NCBI GenBank assembly: GCA_014529385.2
Contig: CM043943.1
Coordinates: forward strand, 104,754,355 to 104,818,354
From: Adiantum capillus-veneris
Lineage: Eukaryota; Streptophyta; Polypodiopsida; Polypodiales; Pteridaceae
Length of the DNA: 64,000 bases
Direction: 5' to 3'
Under the pieces are notes generated by a model. The model made no database searches. It worked only from the letters and a program-made list of their open reading frames with translations, and had not been told where the DNA came from. Each line of letters starts with the position of its first letter. Within the stretch, counting starts at the first letter, position 1. Shown here piece by piece: positions 48,323 to 60,046 of this stretch. The position numbers were made by a program, and so were the translations under genes.

Positions 48323-50010
48323 ACTATGCACATGTCTTGAGGTGAGGTGTCTTTTATGGTTGGGTCAATGGCTATTTTGTGTTAGGATGTTAGTGGTTAG
48401 TGTTAGTAATCACTAGAAGGTTAATGATGTATTTACAATGGGTAGAATAGGGTGGATGGTTGAATGAAGTGAGAAAATCCTTGTGATGGTGAAGCTTGAA
48501 GAAGTTTTTGAGTTACTTGTATAGGTTCTCAAAATGACTATCGATCTTCTTCTTCGTCTTCTTTTCTTTACGCCCCCGCCGCCAAGTTTGATTATCGCGA
48601 TGAAAGTGGCAATTCGGTTGACGAGATCTCTTAATTTGAAGAGGTTAAGCGAGGTTTACATGCTGAATTGTATGTATATAGAGAAGGGGTAAGATGGAAT
48701 TGTACTTTGGAAGTAATAGAGAGAGGCATAGAGATGGTGTATGTACATGGAGAGCTCATATGAGAGCTATGGAAGTAAGAGGAGAGGTTAATGGTGAAGA
48801 AGGTGAGAGAAACCATGAAAGGTGGATGTTTGAGTGAGGGATTGAGAGGAATGAGTGTGTGTGTGTGTGTGTAGAAGTGTGGAAAGAGGTGAGAGAAGAC
48901 TGTGGGCTACTTGTGAGAAAAATGGGCAGTCTGGGGTCCACTCAAAAAATCTTAGGTCACTGGTGGTTGCTCCAAAAATCACCAAAATGTTTGAGGTGAT
49001 TATTCAGCTCTTGTTCCACATTTTCTCTTTTGACCACCGCTCCAAATGTGGAGTGGAGATGGGTGCCAAAAATCTCACCAAAAAGCTTGTTTTTTATGCC
49101 TGCAAAAGTCTTTTAGTGGCCCTCTCCTTTGTTGAATTTATACAATGCATCTAGAGTGAGCCCCTCCTTTGTCATATCATAATACAAAGAATCCAATTTG
49201 CCCTTTACACATGCATGGAGGAGGATATTGGTGAATAAATCAATATATACATGGTGGGACTAGTGTATGGACTATTCATGGATTTTAGCTCAATGAGCAC
49301 ATGGTGTTAGAATAATGAGTAAAAATAATAATAAAAAATATGGAGGAATTATGGATATGGAAAAAGATATTGGAATCATATGATATGGTTGCTCTTTATA
49401 TTATTTTGGGTGAAAGAGGAAAAGGTATGCAAGTAAATAAAAATAATATAATAAACGTGACTAAGAGAAATCAATTTTTTGTTTTCATAAAGGTGAGGGT
49501 GAAAATGTGGGGGTGATTTGTATAAAAGAAAAATATGAGGTTAGAGTATGTACACATTGGCAAAAAATATACTTATGGTGTAAGAGGATGAAAGAAGGCA
49601 TACACAGGTTTAATAAAACACACACCTAAGTATAAATATTTAAATAAAATACCATAATAATTATAAAAATCTCTATATTTAGGCCATATATACAATGCAA
49701 TATTTACACACGAATGGGTCATAATATACTTTTATTTTTTTATTTTTTTAATTTTTTTTTGGCTCAACTAGCATAGTGACTAGCTAATTGAGAATGTTTT
49801 AAGAAAATATGGAAAAAGTCCCCTAACTCACACACGCCTATGTACAGTGAAGTGGTAGGGATAGCCACAATGTTTGGGTGATTTTGGTAGGGTGAGGTAG
49901 CTCACTATGGCAATTTGGATAGCCAAAAAACGGCTATTATTAGTCCTCCCCAAGGATGATGGTATATTCATGTACCATCATAAACAATCTTTTCCAAAGA
50001 GAGTGCTGCA
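47311..50010 (-). repeat. 3' LTR of element E (2.70 kb)
   Basis: Plus strand starts TGCTCAATTGGGGCTGGGGA and ends GAGAGTGCTGCA; co-linear with 60937-63661 throughout, with scattered substitutions and microsatellite length changes. Contains a (GA)n at about 48283-48320 and, on the minus strand, a TATA-like TCTATATACATA near 48670. Integrase codons of E run directly into it at 50010. Confidence 0.95.
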
Positions 50011-50451
50011 GAGTTCTTGACGAGATCTTCATTGTTTGGCCCCTTGGCATTTTGGTTTGAATTACACTCATGCTTCATGGAACAATACTTACATGAGATA
50101 GCTGCCCTTGACAGATCTTTGGTAGATCCTTTGGTAGAAGGAAACTCAAATAGGGCTTCAAGCGATACCCGTTTACCTTCCTGGAATGCTCTTTCCCCAT
50201 TCAAGTCCGTAAGCTGATAGTAACTTGAATTGAAAGCCTTCTTAACTATGTATGGCCCCTGGCATCTAGTTTCAACTTTGGCATCAAAACGATTATCGAG
50301 TCGATTGTCATACCTTAGCACAAGCTCGATCTCCTTCATTGATGTCTTTGTCCTTTAGTTTCTTGTCAAGCTTCTCATTCGCCTGTGTAGCTTTCCTCTT
50401 GTAGAACTCGTATGCTGCTTCTCTTTTCCACTCAAGCTCAGCTAAGGTAAG
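49968..50451 (-). pseudogene. Integrase C-terminal part of element E, separated by insertion
   Basis: Minus strand: AELEWKREAAYEFYKRKATQ, KLDKKLKDKDINEGDRA, a stop, then the open frame from 50339 with LVLRYDNRLDNRFDAKVETR, CQGPYIVKKAFNSSYYQLTD and LNGE. This is the linker and GPF/Y-type barrel of a Tat integrase. The upstream half sits at 54461-55407; taking out 50452-54455 with one GTAAG copy brings both halves into one frame. The frame ends inside the LTR. Confidence 0.92.
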
Positions 50452-50897
50452 TGTACCTAATCAAATTAACTTGGTTGTAAAGAAAACACTATAGAATGAT
50501 CCAACTATGGTAAATATTGGTATTTTTGGAACCGTAACCAGAGCTTTACTAGGGTTAGAATTTTTCAGAATCGAATTCCGATAAAATTCGAAAAAGTTAC
50601 GGGCTCTGAAAGGTTACACTATGAATTTTTAATTAGTTAAGTAAAATTGAATGGGTTCAGTAATTATTACTGCTAAAGACTTTTTTCTTAAGGTTCTAGA
50701 AATTGCAGATATATCCAAAATTAATCATTAAAAGTCAACAAACTAGCAAAAAATCGATTCTGTGTATCTGGGGGACTGTGTAGGGTAATGATGTAATTTC
50801 CCAAACTAGATTTAGCAGCAGGGGGCGTATTTGGAGCTGTAGGGCTGCTTGGGATGCAAGTTATTGCCATTTTCCAGTCTGTGAGTGCCCAGAAACC

Positions 50898-50905
50898 TAT
50901 AAATA
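50898..50905 (+). promoter_or_regulatory. TATA box of the nested LTR
   Basis: TATAAATA followed about 30 bp later by CAGACTCGGAG and CTCTCTCTAATCTAGAGAGA, a layout like a U3/R boundary. It lies 446 bp from the LTR start. Confidence 0.6.
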
Positions 50906-51208
50906 TGACCCTTGCTTCACAATTTCAAACAGACTCGGAGCCTTGGTACATTCTCTCTAATCTAGAGAGACCTCTACGCAGAAATCACTAGAGAGCAAAG
51001 CTCTAGTTGGTTAATCAACGGTAATTAGCACTAATTTTTCTTAATTATCAAAGCTAGGTTAATCTATTTATAAATTTCTTAATTAATTGAAGATTAAACC
51101 TATGTATACTAAAAAATCATCTCTTAATTCAAAATTCTCTGCTGATTATTGTGATTAAGCTTAGGGATACTAAGAAAATTAATTATTATATCATATTAGG
51201 ACTAAAAT

Positions 51209-52760
51209 TACTCATTTTAATCATAAATTAATGATAATTATACTAATTAAGTCTAGATTAAGATGAGATAATTGTCAAAGCTATGTTAGACTATCATTAT
51301 GCTAGGAAAATTATCTTGTAATTTTTTGAGTAATTTTCATAATTAATTAAGCAGAATTACACTGTTTTTAAGAGATAAGAAATTGGGGAAATAATCAAAC
51401 TAATCCAAAATTATTTGAGATAATTATTAGAGGTAAATCACATCTTAGGGAACTCATGATAATTATTTTAACCCCAGATAATTAGTTTAACTAGTTATCT
51501 CAATAGAATTACACTGTTTTTAGGGATAAATAAAAGGAGGAAAATAGCAAACTAAGCCAAAATGGTTTGAGATAATTATCAGAGGTAAATTGTATCTTAT
51601 GAAACCTGTGGTAAGTATCTTAACCTCAAATAATTAGTTTAACTAATTATCTTAGTAGAGTTATACTATTTTTAGGGATAAATAAACAAGGGAAAATAGC
51701 AAACTGATCTAAAATGATTTGAGATAATTATCAGAGATAAATCACATCTTATGGAATCTGTAAAAATTATCTTAACCTCAAATAATTAGTTTAACTAATT
51801 ATTGTAGCAGAATTACACTGTTTTTAGGTGAAATTAAAAGGGGGAAGATAGCAAATTGATCCAAAATACTTTGAGATAATTATCAAAGGTAAATCACATC
51901 TTATGGAACCTATAATAATTATCTTAACCTCAGATAATTAGTTTAATTTATTATCTCAGCATAATTACACTATTTTTAGGGGAAATTAAAAGAGGGAAAA
52001 TAGAAAATTGATCCAAAATGCTTTGAGATAATTATCAGAGGAAAAATACATCTTAAAAAACTCTTCATAATTATCTTAATGTCAGATAATTAGTTTAACT
52101 AATTATCTCAGTAGGAAAACACTGTTTTTAAAAAAAATTAATGAGAGAAAATAGTAAATTAAACTAAAAACCTTTGAGATAATTATCAAAGGTAAATCAA
52201 ATCTTGAAAAACCCATGATAATTATCTTAACTACAGATAATTAGTTTAGCTAATTATCTTTTTGGAAAAACACTATTTTTGAGGATAAAGTAAAGGAGAA
52301 AATTAGTAAATCATGTGATATGATTACATACTATTTATGAGAGTTATACTATATGATAAAAAGGTTGTGATAACTATTTCAAGGTTAGAAACTAAGTTAA
52401 GATATTTATCTAAGTCAAATTATACTAATTCTAGCTGAAAACTAAAGAGGGAAATTAGTAAATCCTGCTATATGAGTACATGCTATTTATTAGAGCTAGA
52501 TTACATGATGAAAAGGCCATGATAATTATGTCAAGGTTAGGAACATAGTATAGATATTTATCTAAGTCAAAATATACTAATTCTGGCTAAAATTTAAAAG
52601 GGGAGATTAGTAAATCATGTTATATGATTACATTCTATTTATCAGAGTTATATTACATAGCAAAAAGGTGGTGATAATTATGTCAAGGTTAGAAAAATAG
52701 TATGATATTTATTTAAGTCAAATTATACTAACTTTTATTAGTAAGTTTAGAAATTATAAT
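51209..52760 (+). repeat. 152-bp AT-rich tandem satellite inside the nested LTR, about 10 units
   Basis: The ACTGTTTTTA-type landmark lies at 51361, 51513, 51665, 51817, 51969, 52121 and 52272 (steps of 152, last 151). A second landmark, AGTAAATC, at 52305, 52457 and 52609 continues the same 152-bp step in a diverged subfamily. A weak copy precedes 51361. Units of the first subfamily carry AGATAATTAGT and ACTAATTATCT as an 11-bp stem with a 3-bp loop. No coding potential. Confidence 0.95.
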
Positions 52761-53192
52761 TGATTAAAAGTCCTATTTTGGCCAAATATTAATTATAATA
52801 AATAGACTTTGCGATCAAAAGTTTTTAGAAAAATTTTAGTAAGTGTAAACCTGTGATATAAAGTTGAGGAAATGAAATCTTCGAGAGGAAATAAATAGAA
52901 TAAATATTAAGCTCAAAATAAGCAGATTCCAAGCTTAAGATTCGATGGGGAAATTATAAAAAGATATAGAAAATTATAAGAAAATTAGGATAGCCTAGGA
53001 AACCCTTAGGGAAGCCGTGGAAAAAGTTATCATGCCTATTTTAGGCAAATAAGAAATTATTAGGTCAAGAATCTACCAATTAAGACTATAAATTTAACCT
53101 AGATTTGGGTAAAATTGGATACAAAGGTTAAGTCTAGCTTTCGGATTATTTACCTAATGATTAGACGTCCTTTTTATAAGGAATAAGAAGTT

Positions 53193-53399
53193 ATGGCACC
53201 TAAAAGGACCCGAGCCAATCTTACATCTGATGATGAGGGCATAACTCTAAAAAGAACTAGAGCGTCACACGACGATGAAGCTGGGCCTAGTAGTAGCCTA
53301 CGGAGGAGAGTCTTCAAGCGCCAGCGCAGCAGCATATGGCCGATCAGTCCCAAGTGGGTTTCCTATTATTCAATTAAGTCTTTAAATAGTTTAAGTTAG
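53193..53399 (+). CDS. Small basic ORF inside the nested LTR
   Basis: Open for 68 codons after the AT-rich satellite, in locally less AT-rich DNA: MAPKRTRANLTSDDEGITLK, then RTRASHDDEAGPSSSLRRRV and FKRQRSS. Its composition (Lys/Arg with acidic Ser-rich patches) suggests a nuclear or nucleic-acid-binding N-terminus. It may be the start of a Gag, a first exon, or chance. No family is recognised, and the C-terminal 25 codons look non-coding. Confidence 0.3.
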   Translation: MAPKRTRANLTSDDEGITLKRTRASHDDEAGPSSSLRRRVFKRQRSSIWPISPKWVSYYSIKSLNSLS

Positions 53400-54455
53400 C
53401 ATTGCATACGTAAGGAGTGAGTAAGAATCAGAAAAGGAATAGTTGGTCAAAAACGGAAGGTAACTTCCAAAAAACCAATGTGCATTTGTTTATAAAGTAG
53501 GAAAGAATTGTTTGGGTTAAAATTGGTTGAATTAGGAAAGATATGATTGATCATCCTTAGGACAGCTTGTCTCAAGACACCTCTGACTCCTTGGTATAAA
53601 TTAATGATAATGATGGCTTTCCAGCCACGGATAAGTCAGTTATCCCCATGAATGATGAGTTTCTACTCCGTGTCATGTCTTGATGTTTCTACATAAGTTA
53701 GGATACCGTTTTTATCCTAGGGGAGCCACCCGGTTGTATGGGCAACTGGTTTGGTGTATGGGCACCCAGAACCTTGGGTGGGGGTTTATCCACTCCGGAT
53801 TGTGAATAAGGAATGGGTGCTGTTTTTTTCACCCTTAGGTGGTCTTGAGACTGGTCATGGTTATTATGGAAAATGTTTTGATTGACAGTACGATGTCTGT
53901 TTGCAAAAAGAATGTTTTCAATATTGTTTTCAAGGGCTGTTTTAATGAAATCTAGTTATGAAGGATAAAAGAAATCATTATTTTAATTGTGATAAGAACG
54001 TGGTAGTAATTAAATAACAACTGAATCATGTGTGAGTGCGGGGTGGTAAGTGGAGATTGACTAAGGTTGTCAATCATGGACGGGTGGACCTGATTAGTCA
54101 GGTAACTATCCATCCTTGCGCACTAAAACGTTTAGAAAACTTCTACACTTGGAAGAGGAGTCCAGCGGCTGTGCCCTCACATCTGTTAGGGAGAAAAAGC
54201 GTTGGTTGAGGATACCTTAGCCTAATTGTGGCAGTTATAGGGCCGAAATAGTTTTTTGGACTTTTAATACGTTGTCCCGTTTTCGCTGCGAGACAGGACT
54301 AGGTCTTCTTCTAAGGCTACAGACCCAAGCCATTGTCAATGGTAAAGGTCTATTCCTCGGATTTTTCTTGTTTAGAGACTCCGGATTTTATCAGACCTAG
54401 AGACTTGTCAAGGATCCCATCTCGATCTTGGTATTGGCGGGTTGGGGATCTCACA
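53400..54455 (+). other. 3' part of the nested LTR
   Basis: No gene. Repeated words (GGTTGTATGGGCAACTGGTT, GGTGTATGGGCACCCAG) and the CACTCCGGATTGTGAATAAGG phrase have LTR texture. It ends in the CA at 54455. Confidence 0.6.
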
Positions 54456-54460
54456 GTAAG

Positions 54461-55407
54461 AAGTCGATCCATCCATGCTTCTTGATCATCTTGTGCTGCT
54501 TTGCCATGAAGTTGCATTGTTGGAATGTTGAGCTCAAGTGGTTGTAAAGCCTCTTGACCATAGACCAAGTGAAATGGTGTGAACTCTGTGTTTTCCCTTT
54601 ATGTAGTTCGATACACCCACAAGGCACCATCCAAGAAGTCATCCCACAACTTTGTCTTGTTTTTCACCATCTTTCTAATGATGCCTGCAATGACACCATT
54701 AGCTTTTTCTACCAAACCATTTGACTGGGGATAGTAGGGTGTACTGTGATGATGTAGAATATTGTGAAGTTCTTCACGGACTTTTGTGAGCAAGCCCTTT
54801 CTAAACCCTGGACCATTATCCAAAACAATCTCCAAAGGTGTGCCAAATCTACAACAAATGTGAGTGTAGACAAATTTGCTCACTGTCCTCTCATTACCTT
54901 TGCCACACTTTGTGCTTCCACCCACCTAGTCATATAGTTTACAACCATTAGAATGTAGAGTTTACCATTTTTTGTCCTAGGCAGAGGACCCATAGCATCA
55001 ATGCTCCACTTTTCAAAGGGTCCATTTGCAAGCACTATTTGCCTCGGTCCATGCACCAATCTTCTATTTCCATTTATCTGACAATTGTGACAGCTTTTAC
55101 ACCAATGTTGGACATCCACAGGCAAGCTTGGCCAAACATACCCCGCAAGCAAAATCTTCTTCACAGTTAATTCTTGGGCAAAATGACCACCACATGCCTC
55201 TTCATGCAAACCTTTTAGAATGGCTAGAATTTCCTCAATAGTTGGTACTCTTCTGCACACTTGATCCTTACCTCTTTGATAAAGGGAGCCTTCTAGGAAG
55301 AAATAGAAACTTGCCTTCTTCATGAGTCTCCTCTTTTGATCTTTTGTGAAGTCTTGTGGAAACTCGCCCTCCAAAATGTAGCCAATAATGGGAGCCAATG
55401 ACTCCAA
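54461..55407 (-). pseudogene. Integrase N-terminal and catalytic part of element E
   Basis: 54880-55407 is open: ILKGLHEEACGGHFAQELTV and WCKSCHNCQING give the H2C2 finger, followed by WSIDAMGPLPRTKNGKLYIL with the first Asp. A frame change leads to 54599-54925 with EIVLDNGPGF (second Asp) and YYPQSNGLVEKAN (Glu), WDDFLDGALWVYRTT, and then VYGQEALQPLELNIPT. The DDE triad is visible. It is cut at 54460 by the nested insertion; the rest is at 49968-50446. Confidence 0.94.
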
Positions 55408-56073
55408 TCCCTAGTATCTCGGTTGCTTGACAGCTGCTGCCACCAAGATGACCTGTACTTCTTTCTCAACACATGTAATTGCTTGTTGTGCAAGTAAATC
55501 GGCATCTTCATTTTGTTTCCTAGGAATATGATATAGTTGCACTTCTTCAAACTGATTAAACATCCTACGAATGACATGAATTTTTGTCCTTAAGCTTTCA
55601 TTCTTGCATGCCCAAATGCCTAAAATGTGTTTAACAATGAGAAGTGCATCCCCCTTTACCATGAGACGTTGTATATCTTGGCCAATGCACATCTTCAAAC
55701 CATGAAGTAGTGTGTTGTATTATGCCTCATTGTTGCTAGTTGAACGTGGTAGATTGACCTTCTCTTTCATGACCACCTCTCCACTTGGGTTGAGCAATAC
55801 TAGCCCTCCCCCTGCTTTTCCAGTGACTCGTCGAAAAGCTCCATCAAAGAACAAGGTAAAAGCATTAGGAATACTTTTAGGTGGTGGCAATGGTAGGGTC
55901 TTTACTTCAGGCACCTTAATTTCCTTCTCATATACCTTATAAGTGAGAATCCCTGCCAATTGTGCACGCACACTATCTTCTACCTTGGAAGAGTATTGAA
56001 ACTCTTGCAGCTCCATAATCCACTTTGAGATCCTAGTACTAAGATTCATTTGAGATGACACCCAAGGGAACAA
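55408..56073 (-). pseudogene. Archaeal-type second RNase H of element E
   Basis: After the normal RNase H, minus-strand frames read FTLFFDGAFRRVTGKAGGGL (first Asp), LPRSTSNNEAEY (Glu), RLMVKGDALLIVKHILG (Asp), EVQLYHIPRKQNEDADLLAQ (last Asp/His region). This is the extra archaeal/plant-type RNase H found in the Tat lineage between RNase H and integrase. All catalytic acids appear present. One stop or frame change near 55715 splits it. Confidence 0.92.
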
Positions 56074-56390
56074 ATTTTCTGCGCAGTGAGAATTACAAAA
56101 GGTTTTGGTAGCAAGTATGATCTAAACTTTCTCATTGCAAACATGAGAGAAAGGATCATGAGTTCTGCCCTCGTGTAGCCTCTCTCTAAAGCATTCATGA
56201 CCCTGCTAGCAAAGTAGATGGGTCGCATCCTGGTACTGTGGGGATCTTGTTGTAATAAAAGTGCACCAATCGTTTCCTTCCCAACACTAGAGCTAACAAA
56301 GAATGTGACAAGGAGGCATAAGTGTTGGTAGCTCTGATAGAATGAGTTTAATATTACAAAAATACTCTTCAAGCTCATCAGACCATGCAA
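56046..56390 (-). pseudogene. Retroviral-type RNase H of element E
   Basis: Open frame with SVGKETIGALLLQQD, MRPIYFASRVMNALERGYTR, AELMILSLMFAMRKFRSYLL: the RT-linked RNase H, with E in RAEL. The first catalytic Asp position reads S. It overlaps the RT frame by about 100 bp in another frame, so one frameshift precedes it. Confidence 0.88.
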
Positions 56391-57279
56391 ATTCTACTTG
56401 TTGTGTCAACTTTTGCAAAGGGTGAAGTAACTTCGAGGCTAAGTGAATGAAGCGTGATATATACTTCACCTTTTGAATGAATGAGATGACCTCCTTAAGA
56501 TTCTTGGGTGATGGTAACTCAATAAGAGCCTTTGCCTTTGAAGGATCCACTTTAATACCTTTATAGGAAACCTTATGACCAAGCAAGATCACTTCATCCT
56601 CACCTATGTGGCACTTGTCGGGGTTGAGTTGACCTCCCATGTCGTAAAGTTTTTGAAAACCTTCTTCTACCTTTTGTAGATGCAATGATTTTGAGCTATA
56701 AATGCAGAAATCATCAATGAACACCCTGATTGACTTTCCAAAGAATGCTTGAAACACCATGTTCATGAAACGTTGGAAAGTTGCAGGAGCATTTGTCAGG
56801 CCAAATGGCATAACTCTAAAAGCATAACAACCCCAAGGAGTGATGAAGGTTGTTTTCAATTGGTCCTCCAAAGCAATCCCTATTTGAAAGTAGCCTAAGT
56901 AGCCATCACATACAGTGTACTTCTCATGACCAGATACCTCATTTAGTATCTCATCCTGAAATGGGAGGGGAAAGTGATCTCTTTTTGTTGCCTCATTGAG
57001 AGGACGATAATCCACACACACCCTCTACTTACCGTTTTTCTTAGGAGTGCCAACAACGGGAGAGACCCACTATGAATTCTCCACTGGATAAATGAAACCT
57101 GCTGCTAGAAGCTTTCGTACCTCCTTGAGTAAAGCCTGCTCCTTGATGACTCCTAGCCTTTGTAGCTTTTGAGCCTTAGGTGTGACCTCTGGCTTCAACT
57201 CAATCTTGTGTTGAAAAACATCTACTCCATGCACATCGGTGTAGTCTTTAGCAAAAAGCCTAGGAAATTTCCTTAACAC
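56293..57279 (-). pseudogene. Reverse transcriptase of element E
   Basis: 57070-57279 gives FQHKIELKPEVTP and LLKEVRKLLAAGFIYPVENS, then a stop, WVSPVVGTPKKNGK, a stop and the long open frame from 57021: [49 protein letters not shown] and the catalytic RVFIDDFCIYSS (IDD). Thumb and connection follow (LLGHKVSYKGIKVDPSKAKA). Two stops only. Confidence 0.95.
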
Positions 57280-58104
57280 ACCTTTGAACTCCTCTCTTTC
57301 ATCCTTTGTAAGTGTTGTAGATTTCCTTTATCTTCCACATTTTGGTTCTCTTGGGAACCTACCTCCTCCAAACCTTGACAAGAGGTCTCTTGGTTTCTTG
57401 GCTTAAACATTACCCCCATGACTTCTATGGAAGACTCCTCTTCAGTAACGCTGCCGCTACTTTCTTCTTTCGAAGTGCTATTGGTCCAGTCTTCCTCCGT
57501 CTCACTTTGTGTTGATTCTTCGTGGAGCTCCTCTTGGTGTTGCTCCTTCATGTAAAAGACAACCTTCTTATGATTGTCATTCCTGCAAATTAATTTTCCA
57601 CTCTCCCAATCCTGTAAAGCTCGCATTTTTATTAGCCATGGTCTTCCTAGGATAAATGGGTAACCATTTCCTTTGGTAGACATAACATAGAAATCCACTG
57701 CCTTCTTAATGCCAAAGGCCTCCACAAAAATATTTTTACAAATGCCTACGCACCTAGCCTTGCTATTGTTTTGTCATTTTTACTTTGATTTTAGGTGTCT
57801 CATGGATGTGCATGCCTAGTCTTTGCATGAGTCCCTCTGTCATGATGCAAATTTGTGCACCCCCATCCACTAGACCTTTCCTAACCAATCTTCCTTTGAT
57901 GTAACAATCTAGGACAGGTGTAATATCCTCATTCATTTCAGCTTGTGCGATTTTTACAACAGGCACACTCTCTTTTACCTTTCTCCTAGTGCTAACTGAT
58001 TTCGTTAAATCTCTCCTAACTTGTGGGCATAATGCAAGAAACTGAGGCCATGAGATATCAGGACCCTTATCTCTCATGTCTTCCAACAAGTTGTATGGAG
58101 CCAT
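57273..58104 (-). pseudogene. Retropepsin and acidic linker of element E
   Basis: 57763-58104 contains VRKGLVDGGAQICIMTEGLM, the active-site hairpin, with D-G-G in place of D-S/T-G. A frame change leads to 57273-57725 with DFYVMSTKGNGYPFILGRPW, the second hairpin, and a Glu/Ser-rich linker to RT. The aspartate is kept but the following Ser/Thr is lost. Confidence 0.85.
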
Positions 58105-58735
58105 ACCATGTCCAAGAGGGAAGTCTTGGATACTGATACGCCGTTGAGTCCTCTTAGCTTCCTTGGTCTCCTTTGCCTTCTTGTCTCATTCATGGTCACT
58201 CTGTGATGTGACACCTTCTTTCTCTTTACCTTTTCCTCGGCCATGCTTAATGCCATTTGCTTCAATGTCACCCTCTTTGGATTGTGTGACTTCTACAACA
58301 TTGACATTTGGGTCAGGAAAAGGTGAAATTCCTTCCACCCCTTGTGGAGGTGGTCTTGGTCCACTTGGCCTTTGTAGAAGCCTCGGTTGTTGACCAGCTC
58401 CTTCACCTGCATTCATCACTGGGTAATTCAAGTTAGGTCTCCCTGTTTTCCCACGAGGCCAAGGAAAATTATACATCCCATGTCCAGACTCTCCGCAATT
58501 TTAACATTGCAAGACTCTCCTAGGTCGTGGATCTCGCTCTTCAGACTTCTTTGCTTGTCCCTTTGGAGCTACAGCTTGTGCAAGGTGAATTGACAGGCTG
58601 CTTAAAAGACCTTCTATTGGAACCTCTCCCCTTAAGCACTTGAGTTTCCTATATTTCTCAGTAGCCCTAGTTTCAGCTGCATCAAAGGTAGCAGGTCCAC
58701 CCGCCTCAACTTTTACCTTAACACTTGGTTGGTAA
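58105..58735 (-). pseudogene. Gag C-terminus and zinc knuckle of element E
   Basis: Minus strand: PATFDAAETRATEKYRKLKC (end of Gag core), then C-stop-NCGESGHGMYNF near 58470-58505. The knuckle keeps C, C and H of CX2CX4HX4C, has a stop in the first spacing and Phe at the fourth ligand. A Pro/Gly-rich linker (58186-58476) joins it to protease. The N-terminal Gag lies beyond the insertion at 60050-60527. Confidence 0.85.
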
Positions 58736-60046
58736 CCTAACAGGACATAAAAGTGTCCTTTCAGGGTTTTGAAAAAAACCTCCAAAACCATAGTAGATCC
58801 ACTCATTTTGTAAAATTCTTTCATGAGGTTATAGTTCAAGGCCTACTACACATGGAAAAAATAAGAAACTTGTAAAATTTCTCATCTTTTGGTCACACCA
58901 AGCCTCCAAAGTTGATGGACCAGTACATTTTCATCAAAACAGTCATTTCTTACATTTTGTTGCATAAAAATAAGATTAGGGATTTTTGTAGGACTTGAGA
59001 TAAATTCCCTAGTTAACTTCAATGGGTTGGTGATCAGAACATAAGATTGCTTCTCACTCACTATTTTTTATTTTTCCAAAAGAAATAGGTACAAAAAAGT
59101 TGAATTTTTATTATTCTGCAAAGCTATCATCAAAGTTTCTATAGCCATGCTCAATACAAATAATATATGCATGTTTTCTTAGTTTCCTAGTGTCCTTTAG
59201 GTTCATAAGGATCCATGGATCATGTCAAAAGAATAATACATCTCTTACCAAGGGGAATCTTGGGGACAAAGATGAAGTGCTAAATTCAACAAACATGAAA
59301 AAACTGGGTTCACAATTATGAGTTGTAGAATCCCATAGAAGCTATTCAATATCTAGCCAAATTTGATCCTTGTTACTAGATATGGTTACTACCTACAAAA
59401 TGCATGTAGTTGTCACAAGATACTAACAATATTGAAAAAGCTATACTTGATATACTAGAATGTTTCGTTTTCTTCTATAATTAAAAAAATCAACCATCGT
59501 TGTCTACTATTCAAAATAGGGTATTAGGTGCCCCAAAACTCAAGGAATATTAGCTTTATGTTACAAGAAGCGACATAGAAAATCAAAACTGCATTTGGAT
59601 ATCATGAAAGCCACCAAAAAAATCATAGAAGAGCTAAAATTGGCTAAAAAACAGGATTTGACAATTTTTGTAATTTGGTCATAACTTACAACTTTAACAT
59701 TTATTTCTCCCTAGAAGCATCAGGACATGTTGAGGAATACTAAAGATAGTTCTCTAGCATTATAGACCTCACAAACATGAATTCTAGAGTGGTATAGTTG
59801 CAAAAAGTTGAAAAAAGCCAAAAACAGGACCCGGTCTTTCACACAGTTTAGGTTGTGAAATGTTGTGCAAGGACAAGGTTAAAGATGGAATTGATATTCC
59901 AAAAAAACGTCGAGTTTTTTTCAGCTCATGAGACAACTTTCTAGATAGATAGCACCTCAAAATCCTTTTTGAAACTCTTGGCATAATTCAAGGAAAATGG
60001 TCACTTAAGAGGACATAAAAGTGTCCCAGGATATAAAAGTGTCCCA
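58736..60046. mobile_element. About 1.3-kb insertion splitting Gag of element E
   Basis: Gag homology stops at about 60047 and resumes at about 58735. The inserted AT-rich sequence is non-coding. Its left end carries GGACATAAAAGTGTCC (about 58741-58756) and its right end has the same word plus a second variant (about 60011-60042). The word is itself an interrupted palindrome (GGACA/TGTCC). Adjacent Gag sequence also forms an inverted repeat (CCTTAACAC.TGGTTGG-type at 58716 and 60066), which complicates the borders. A non-autonomous DNA transposon is likely; borders are good to about 15 bp. Confidence 0.6.

Larger units (their letters stand above)
50452..54455 (+). mobile_element. 4004-bp LTR-like insertion (solo LTR) within element E
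   Basis: Starts TGTACC, ends ATCTCACA, and is flanked by the perfect 5-bp duplication GTAAG (50447-50451 and 54456-54460), the signature of LTR element integration. Start and end regions are not repeats of each other, and no primer site or pol is inside, so a solo LTR formed by recombination is the simplest reading. TATAAATA at 50898 and the end GGTTGGGGATCTCACA give plus orientation. It contains ten 152-bp repeats and a small ORF. A short non-autonomous element with unrecognised short LTRs is the alternative. Confidence 0.85.

Noticed and set aside
53193-53399. The basic ORF as a proven Gag start
   Set aside because: No Gag core, knuckle or pol follows, and it lies between LTR-like ends; kept only as a low-confidence ORF.
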